64,000 bases of DNA from Streptomyces sp. NBC_01016 (GTDB lineage: Bacteria; Actinomycetota; Actinomycetes; Streptomycetales; Streptomycetaceae). Below are positions 59,225 through 64,000 of this stretch, one piece after another (position 1 is the first letter of the stretch; the number at the start of each line of letters is the position of its first letter). The translations under genes were made by a program, and so were the position numbers. The stretch spans positions 124,001 through 188,000 of the forward strand of contig NZ_JAPEOQ010000002.1 of assembly GCF_026341035.1 (NCBI RefSeq), in the 5' to 3' direction. The notes under the pieces are model-generated. The model had not been told where the DNA came from. It saw only the letters and a program-made list of their open reading frames with translations, and did not search any database.

Positions 59225-59716
59225 ATGACCACCGTATCCCCGCTTCCGGCCGGCTCCGGCCTGTTCCCGGGCACGTACGCCCTCCAGCTTCCGCACGACC
59301 CTCGCGCCCCCGGCATCGCCCGCGCCCTGCTCCGCATGGTCCTTGAAGCGCACGGCAGGGCTGAACTCGTCGAGCCCGCCGAGCTCTTGAGCTCGGAGCT
59401 GCTGACCAATGCGCACCTGCACACCACCGGCCCGTACACGCTGCGTCTTGGTCCTGGCGTCGCTGACCCGGGGCGGGTTCGTGTGGCCGTGTGGGACGGT
59501 GACCCGAAGATTCCCCCGGGATTCGAGCGGGGCGGGCCGCGCGCTGATGCGTGTGCGGAGGGCGGGCGCGGGCTCTTTCTCGTGCGGGCCTACGCGGATG
59601 ACTGGGGCGCGTACTCGTTCCCGGACGGGCGGGGCGGGAAGCTGCTGTGGGCCGAGTGTGGGGGCGCGGGCCGGCCGGGCAGCGGCGCGGGGAGTGGGGC
59701 CGATCTGTATTGGTGA
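59225..59716 (+). CDS. HATPase-type ATP-binding protein (anti-sigma regulator-like)
   Basis: A 163-residue GHKL ATPase of the RsbW/SpoIIAB-like type. The N-box is SSELLTNAHLH (about residues 58-68) and the G-box is EGGRGLFLVRAYADDWG (about 115-131). GGGAG six bases before the ATG supports the start. Proteins of this class bind sigma factors or anti-sigma antagonists by phosphorylation. The gene's divergence from the XRE/DUF397 set suggests a joint regulatory unit. No partner sigma gene is nearby. Confidence 0.85.
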   Translation: MTTVSPLPAGSGLFPGTYALQLPHDPRAPGIARALLRMVLEAHGRAELVEPAELLSSELLTNAHLHTTGPYTLRLGPGVADPGRVRVAVWDGDPKIPPGFERGGPRADACAEGGRGLFLVRAYADDWGAYSFPDGRGGKLLWAECGGAGRPGSGAGSGADLYW

Positions 59717-59880
59717 CCGCGGCCTCCACGGCATCCGACCAGGAGGGGTCGTCTGGCCGGATGGCGCAGCGCGAGCCCCGCTCGGGCTCGGACGGCGGCG
59801 GGGTGGGCAAGGCGCTTCCGGACGCCGACCTGTCCGGCACCGCCTGAGTCGCCGCCGGGAGACTCCACCGCGTATTTACC

Positions 59881-59910
59881 GCAGACACCCGCAGACACCC
59901 GCAGAAACCC
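59881..59910. repeat. Three tandem decamers next to the right attachment site
   Basis: GCAGACACCC occurs twice and GCAGAAACCC once, head to tail, directly after the shared CACCGCGTATTTACCG word. They may be recombinase-binding sites or a trivial repeat. Confidence 0.75.
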
Positions 59911-60000
59911 GGTGGCAGCCGGACAGCGCCGGACCCTTCCATGGTCTTCGGGGGAGGGGCCGGCGCTTCCGTACGTTCAAGGGGACCGGCTCTGACCAGC

Positions 60001-60029
60001 AAAAAAGCCCTACCGGAGTAGGGCCTTTT
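60001..60029 (-). terminator. tRNA-Arg terminator
   Basis: On the minus strand a seven-base stem GCCCTAC/GTAGGGC with a four-base loop is followed by six Ts. It starts six bases after the tRNA 3' end, an intrinsic terminator. Confidence 0.85.
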
Positions 60030-60066
60030 GAAGGCGCCCCCGGCAGGACTCGAACCTGCGGCCAAG
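60007..60066. repeat. Right attachment-like repeat
   Basis: This is the counterpart of 45757-45819: 20 bases of the terminator hairpin and 21 bases inside the intact tRNA-Arg are identical to the left copy. The tRNA here is complete, so the element regenerated the gene or the left copy is the partner that decayed. Confidence 0.65.
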
Positions 60067-60107
60067 CGCTTAGAAGGCGCCTGCTCTATCCACTGAGCTA
60101 CGGGGGC
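60035..60107 (-). tRNA. tRNA-Arg (anticodon TCT)
   Basis: A 73-base cloverleaf on the minus strand. The acceptor stem is GCCCCCG/CGGGGGC with G as discriminator, the D-arm reads GCTCAGTGGATAGAGC, the anticodon loop CTTCTAA places TCT, and the T-arm is GCAGG-TTCGAGT-CCTGC. CCA is not encoded. The 3' part is the target repeated at the far island edge. Confidence 0.93.
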
Positions 60108-60401
60108 CGGTGTGTGGCCGGTGGCTTGGTCGGGGGATGTGGGGTGATCCGTGACCTTGCCGGGGACAAGGATAGGGCTCCCGGGTCCCTGCCCTTGCTG
60201 CTTCGCCTCCGCGGCACGATGTGGAGGTTCAGTGAAGCGGTCCCGATAATCGCAGGTAGGTACGAATCCTGCATCGCTTTTGGCTTCATACGCCTCGGGT
60301 GTTGTGCACTCGTTATGCCTGCGCCCCCAGTCGCCCCTTCCGTCCCGCTGTGTGCTTCCTGTGCCTTATCGCGTAACTTATCGGCGCGCAGACGAGGTCA
60401 T
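60108..60401. other. Promoter region between tRNA-Arg and GTPase 1
   Basis: The space contains promoters for the leftward tRNA and the rightward GTPase pair. No convincing -35/-10 pair stands out and there is no ORF, hairpin or repeat worth calling. Confidence 0.5.
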
Positions 60402-62138
60402 ATGCTTCATAAAGCGTCCAAAATTGGGCATTCTTCACGTGTGGTGACCTTGGACGTTCGGCCTCAGCTGCTCGACGCAATTACCGCGCTGCGCGACCGT
60501 GTCGCCGCCGCGCGCTTTCCGCTCCCGCTTGCGGGGGCGCCACGCGCGCGTGCCAACCGCGGCGAGCTGCTCGCACAACTAGACGACTATTTGGTGCCCC
60601 GCCTGCGGGCTCCCGAAGCGCCCTTGCTCGCCGTGGTCGGCGGCTCCACGGGCGCCGGCAAGTCGACCCTGGTGAACTCCCTCGTGGGGCGTGTCGTGAG
60701 CGAGGCCGGGGTGCTGCGGCCGACCACACGTACTCCCGTCCTCGTCTGCCATCCGGATGACCATCACTGGTTCTCCGGGATGCGCGTGCTGCCCGACCTC
60801 ACGCGCGTGTGGATGCCCAAGCAGGCCGATGGCGGGCATGGCGCTCATGGAAGCCATGGCGGGCATAGCGGGCATGGGGGGCATGGCGGGCTCGAAGGAG
60901 AAGGGGACGAGGAGGGGGAGCTTGAGCTCGTTTCCGACGAGGAAGAGCGCGTGTTGCGCGTCGAGACCTCGGGGGTGCTGCCGCGCGGGCTCGCGCTGCT
61001 CGACGCCCCCGACATCGACTCCCTCGTCGCCGAGAACCGGATGCTCGCCGCACGGCTGATCAGCGCCGCCGACGTGTGGGTCATGGTCACCACCGCCTCC
61101 CGGTACGCCGACGCCGTGCCGTGGCGGCTGCTGCGTACCGCCAAGGAGTACGACGCGTCCCTCGTGACCGTGCTCGACCGGGTGCCCCACCAGGTCGTCG
61201 CCGAGGTCTCCCGGCAGTACGGCGCGCTGCTCGCCAAGGCCGGGCTCGGCGAGGTGCCGCGGTTCACCGTGCCGGAACTGCCGGAGTCGACCGGCAATGG
61301 TGGGCTGCTGCCCGCCACCGCCGTCGCCCCGCTCCGCGCCTGGCTGACCCATCGCGCCCAGGACTCCGACGCCCGCGCCCGCGCCGTCGCCCGCACCGCC
61401 CGCGGCACGCTCGACTCGCTGCGCGCCCGGATGCCCGAACTGGCCGCGGCCGTCGCCGCCCAGCACTCCGCCATGGTCCGGCTCACCTCCGCCGTCGAGG
61501 ACGCCTACGAGACCGAGCACGCGCGCGTACTGGAGCGTTTGCGGAAGGGGGGTGTGCTCTCAGGGAACGCGCTGAAGCACTGGCGGAGTTATCCGGCGGA
61601 CTGTGGGGCCGGTGAGCTGCTTGATGCGTTGGTGGAGAGTCTCGGCTCGTTGCTGGCGTGTGCGGTGACTGCGGCGGACGAGCGGGTCGATGAGGCCTGG
61701 CGTCGCGAACCCGGCTCGCGTGCCAAGGAACTACGTAGGCAGGATCCCGGGTCCGAGACCGCCGAGCAGCGGATCGGGCTGGCCGTACGGCGCTGGCGGC
61801 GGGTGCTCGAGGAGTACGCGGAGGAAGAGGCGCGGGCCGCCGCCCAGGCCATGGACGGTTCGCCGCCCGACGCCGAGGCGGTCGCGGCGCTCGTCGCCAC
61901 CGGCCTGCTCGGCGGGCGCCGGGGCAAGGCCGCCGGCGAGAACCTGGCCGAGCGGATCGGTGCCCAGGGCGCCCTGCGGCTGCGCGATCGCGGTGGAGAG
62001 CTCCTGAACGAGTACCTGGACGCCGTGCTCGGCGCGGAACGCGAGCGTCGGCTCGCGCCGCTCGACGCGCTCGACATCACACCCGAATCCCAGGCCGAGT
62101 TGATCGCGGCCCTTTCGCTGCTGCAGAAGGAGAGGTGA
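60402..62138 (+). CDS. Dynamin-like/YfjP-type GTPase 1
   Basis: The ATG at 60402 (GAGG close upstream) gives 578 residues; GTG 60441 is an alternative start used by some relatives. The P-loop GGSTGAGKST lies near residue 83, DAPDID is the G3 motif and LDRV stands in for the G4 motif. The rest is helical. Between G2 and G3 an unusual Gly/His-rich run of about 20 residues (near 146-165) is followed by an acidic stretch. Such GTPases act on membranes and septation in actinomycetes. It overlaps the next GTPase gene (GTGA), so the pair should work as partners. Confidence 0.85.
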   Translation: MLHKASKIGHSSRVVTLDVRPQLLDAITALRDRVAAARFPLPLAGAPRARANRGELLAQLDDYLVPRLRAPEAPLLAVVGGSTGAGKSTLVNSLVGRVVSEAGVLRPTTRTPVLVCHPDDHHWFSGMRVLPDLTRVWMPKQADGGHGAHGSHGGHSGHGGHGGLEGEGDEEGELELVSDEEERVLRVETSGVLPRGLALLDAPDIDSLVAENRMLAARLISAADVWVMVTTASRYADAVPWRLLRTAKEYDASLVTVLDRVPHQVVAEVSRQYGALLAKAGLGEVPRFTVPELPESTGNGGLLPATAVAPLRAWLTHRAQDSDARARAVARTARGTLDSLRARMPELAAAVAAQHSAMVRLTSAVEDAYETEHARVLERLRKGGVLSGNALKHWRSYPADCGAGELLDALVESLGSLLACAVTAADERVDEAWRREPGSRAKELRRQDPGSETAEQRIGLAVRRWRRVLEEYAEEEARAAAQAMDGSPPDAEAVAALVATGLLGGRRGKAAGENLAERIGAQGALRLRDRGGELLNEYLDAVLGAERERRLAPLDALDITPESQAELIAALSLLQKER

Positions 62139-64000
62139 GGGCGCTGTCCGCCGTCACGGATCAGACCGACCCCAGGGATCCCACCGGTTCCACGAACTCT
62201 GCCGATCACACCGGCCCCGCTGATCACACCAGTTGCGTGGATGACTCCGAGCTGACGGATCTCGCGGACAAGCTCGGTGATGCCCCCACAGCCCCCACAC
62301 CGGAAGCCGCATCAGCCTCCGCGTCCTCCGCGTCCTCCGAAGAGGCTGCCGGGGCCACCCAAGGCGTGGAGATTCCCGAAGGGCGTACGGGGTCCACCCC
62401 CTGGGACGACGGTCTCATCGCGCGGCGCGTCGCCAAGCAGGGCGGCGAGGCGGCGGTGCCGGCCGGATCGGGGACGTACGACGGGCAGTTGAAGCAGCGG
62501 CTCGACGCGCTGCGGGAGCTCGTCGGGCTCTCGCGCGCCCGGCTCGACGGGACGACCCTCGCCGAGGCCGGGCACGTGCTCGACGAGGCCGCGGCCCGGC
62601 GGCGGCTCTCCTCGCGGCACACGGTCGTCGCGATCGCGGGCGCCACCGGAAGCGGCAAGTCGACGCTGTTCAACTCCCTCGCGGGCGTGCCCCTCTCGGA
62701 GACCGGGCTGCGCAGGCCCACCACCTCCGCGCCGATCGCGTGCAGCTGGACGGACGGGGCCGCCGGGCTGCTCGACCGGCTCGGGATCCCCGGGCGTGCG
62801 CGCAGGCGCCCCGCGCAGGGGCCGCAGGGCGAGGCGGCGCTGGACGGGCTGGTCCTGATCGACCTGCCCGATCACGACTCCGCCGCCCTCGAACACCGTG
62901 AGCAGGTCGACCGGGTGCTCGGTCTCGTGGACGCCGTGGTGTGGGTCGTCGACCCCGAGAAGTACGCCGACGCGATGCTCCATGAGCGGTATCTGCGGCC
63001 CATGGCGGGGCACGCGGAGGTGATGTTCGTGGTGCTCAACCAGGTCGACCGGCTGCCCGGCGAGGCCGTCGAGCAGGTCCTGGACGATCTGCGGAGGCTT
63101 CTCGACGAGGACGGCATCGCGCTCGGCGAGCACGGCGAGCCCGGTGCCACGGTGCTGCCGCTCTCCGCCCTCACCGGTGAGGGCGTGGACGATCTGCGCG
63201 ACTGCCTCGACCAGGTCACCACCGAACGCCGGGCCGCCGCGCGCCGGATCGGCGCCGACGTCGACGCCGCCGCCGACCATCTCAAGCAGGTGTACGCGAC
63301 CGGGCGGCAGGGCGGGCTGAGCGAGGAGGCCCGTGAGGAGTTCGCGGACCGGCTCGCCGAGGCCGTCGGCGCGGCCGCCGCGGGCCAGGCGGCCGGGCGG
63401 GAGTGGAGCCGGGGCGCCAACCGGGCCTGCGGCACCCCGTGGCTCAGGCTCTGGCGCTGGTACGAGGACCGGCGCGCGGTCGGCTCGACCGTCACGGTCC
63501 CCGTGGTCCCTGCCGACGAGGAGGAGGTCACGGCCCGGCAGCGCGTCGAGCACGCGGTGCGGGTGGTCGGCGACGCCGCCGCGAGCGGGCTGCCCGAGGC
63601 GTGGGGGCAGGCCGTGCGGGAGGCCGCGACGCGGGGCGGCGAGGGGCTGCCCGAGGCGCTCGACGAGCTGGCGTCCGATGCCGCCTCCGAGCACCTCAAG
63701 ACGGAGCACGGGGCCGGGCGGCCGCCGCGGCCCGGCTGGTGGCCGGTCGCGGTGTTCGCCCAGGTGGCCATGACGCTGCTGCAAGTTCTGGGGGTGCTGT
63801 GGCTGTTGGGGCAGGTCGTCGGGGGCTTCTCGACGAATCTGGGTGTGCCCCTGCTGCTGGTGCTCACGGGGCTCGTGGGTGGGCCGTGCGTGGAGTGGTC
63901 GTGCCGGATGGCGGCGAAGGGGCCGGCGCGCCGGTACGGGCAGGAGGCCGAGCGACGGCTCAGGGACGCGGCGGCGGCCTGTGGCAGGGCGCGGGTGCTG
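62135..64000 (+). CDS. Dynamin-like/YfjP-type GTPase 2 (3' partial)
   Basis: The GTG at 62135 overlaps the stop of the first GTPase by four bases. The visible 622 residues have an acidic/Ala-Ser N-terminus (about 90 residues), P-loop GATGSGKST (about 170), G3 DLPDHDS and G4 NQVD, and then a helical middle. Two membrane segments follow near residues 535-585 (WWPVAVFAQVAMTLLQVLG and LGVPLLLVLTGLVGG). The gene runs off the window. It should form a membrane-bound heteromeric unit with the first GTPase, as in dynamin-type pairs used in actinobacterial division or envelope upkeep. Confidence 0.85.
   Translation, partial: MRALSAVTDQTDPRDPTGSTNSADHTGPADHTSCVDDSELTDLADKLGDAPTAPTPEAASASASSASSEEAAGATQGVEIPEGRTGSTPWDDGLIARRVAKQGGEAAVPAGSGTYDGQLKQRLDALRELVGLSRARLDGTTLAEAGHVLDEAAARRRLSSRHTVVAIAGATGSGKSTLFNSLAGVPLSETGLRRPTTSAPIACSWTDGAAGLLDRLGIPGRARRRPAQGPQGEAALDGLVLIDLPDHDSAALEHREQVDRVLGLVDAVVWVVDPEKYADAMLHERYLRPMAGHAEVMFVVLNQVDRLPGEAVEQVLDDLRRLLDEDGIALGEHGEPGATVLPLSALTGEGVDDLRDCLDQVTTERRAAARRIGADVDAAADHLKQVYATGRQGGLSEEAREEFADRLAEAVGAAAAGQAAGREWSRGANRACGTPWLRLWRWYEDRRAVGSTVTVPVVPADEEEVTARQRVEHAVRVVGDAAASGLPEAWGQAVREAATRGGEGLPEALDELASDAASEHLKTEHGAGRPPRPGWWPVAVFAQVAMTLLQVLGVLWLLGQVVGGFSTNLGVPLLLVLTGLVGGPCVEWSCRMAAKGPARRYGQEAERRLRDAAAACGRARVL

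Larger units (their letters stand above)
59717..60034. other. Right island-edge spacer with short repeats
   Basis: The stretch holds CACCGCGTATTTACCG (59866-59881), matching 45894-45909 with one change. It also has three tandem GCAGACACCC-type decamers (59881-59910) and the tRNA terminator. Such repeats near an attachment site can be integrase arm sites. A 43-codon frame after the ATPase stop (GTGA overlap, to 59847) lacks any recognisable product and is not called. Confidence 0.55.
45757..60066. mobile_element. Genomic island between tRNA-Arg repeats
   Basis: The segment is framed by the partial tRNA copy on the left and the intact tRNA-Arg on the right. It carries genes of visibly lower GC (46.1-50.0 kb), two candidate defence modules, three decayed IS fragments and regulatory genes. 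No integrase or excision gene is recognisable, so it is probably a fixed, degraded island. The right-hand genes (DUF397, XRE, anti-sigma) may belong to it or to later insertions. Confidence 0.55.

Noticed and set aside
59647..59847. 66-codon frame (or its 43-codon GTG-start part) after the anti-sigma-like ATPase
   Set aside because: The GTGA overlap is tempting, but the product is low-complexity Gly/Ser/Arg with no conserved feature.

Overview
The window is high-GC DNA with codon use, gene families and gene order typical of a Streptomyces-type actinomycete. Supporting signs are AGGAGG-type ribosome binding sites, many GTG and TTG starts, ATGA and GTGA overlaps between genes, DUF397/XRE pairs and a WXG100/Rhs secretion locus. 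Nothing here fixes the species.

Layout. (1) 1-10.8 kb is chromosomal housekeeping: an ABC exporter whose ATPase is fused to a peptidase S15-type C-terminal domain; a fatty-acid unit of acyl-CoA dehydrogenase, SCP2-like protein, TetR regulator and acyl-CoA ligase tied together by two copies of one operator; and a DrrAB-like ABC exporter behind a DUF4097 protein and a ribbon-helix-helix regulator with a phased operator array. (2) 11-12.5 kb holds a LamG lipid-facing protein and an ECF sigma factor, with an ECF-type promoter upstream. (3) 12.5-31.3 kb is a type VII secretion locus: a large EccC ATPase, two WXG100 proteins, an accessory protein and two tandem Rhs/YD-repeat toxins. The toxins share most of their length but end in different predicted toxin tips, one deaminase-like and one HNH-nuclease-like. 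A LuxR-type regulator closes the region.

(4) 31.3-44.2 kb is a tightly overlapped minus-strand operon that looks like an uncharacterised biosynthetic cluster. It encodes glutamate mutase (making 3-methylaspartate), a diiron desaturase-like oxidase, an FAD/NAD(P) oxidoreductase, three ATP-grasp ligases, an MFS exporter, a 684-residue protein I do not recognise, a two-cluster ferredoxin and a small leader-like peptide. An aspartate-type aminotransferase follows on the plus strand.

(5) 45.8-60.0 kb appears to be a genomic island bounded by a direct repeat of the 3' part of a tRNA-Arg(TCT) gene and its terminator. It carries two candidate defence modules. One is a three-gene ABC-3C-type system: a DUF4297-like nuclease, a small middle component and an SMC/Rad50-like ATPase with a CxxC pair. 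The other is an NLR-like NB-ARC/TPR protein whose N-terminus shares an amyloid-signalling-like motif with the C-terminus of the overlapping small upstream gene. Decayed IS fragments (IS630-, IS3- and IS481-like), a NERD nuclease-like gene and a DUF397/XRE/anti-sigma group fill the rest; no integrase was found. (6) 60.1-64 kb has the intact tRNA-Arg and two adjacent membrane-remodelling-type GTPases, the second cut by the window edge.
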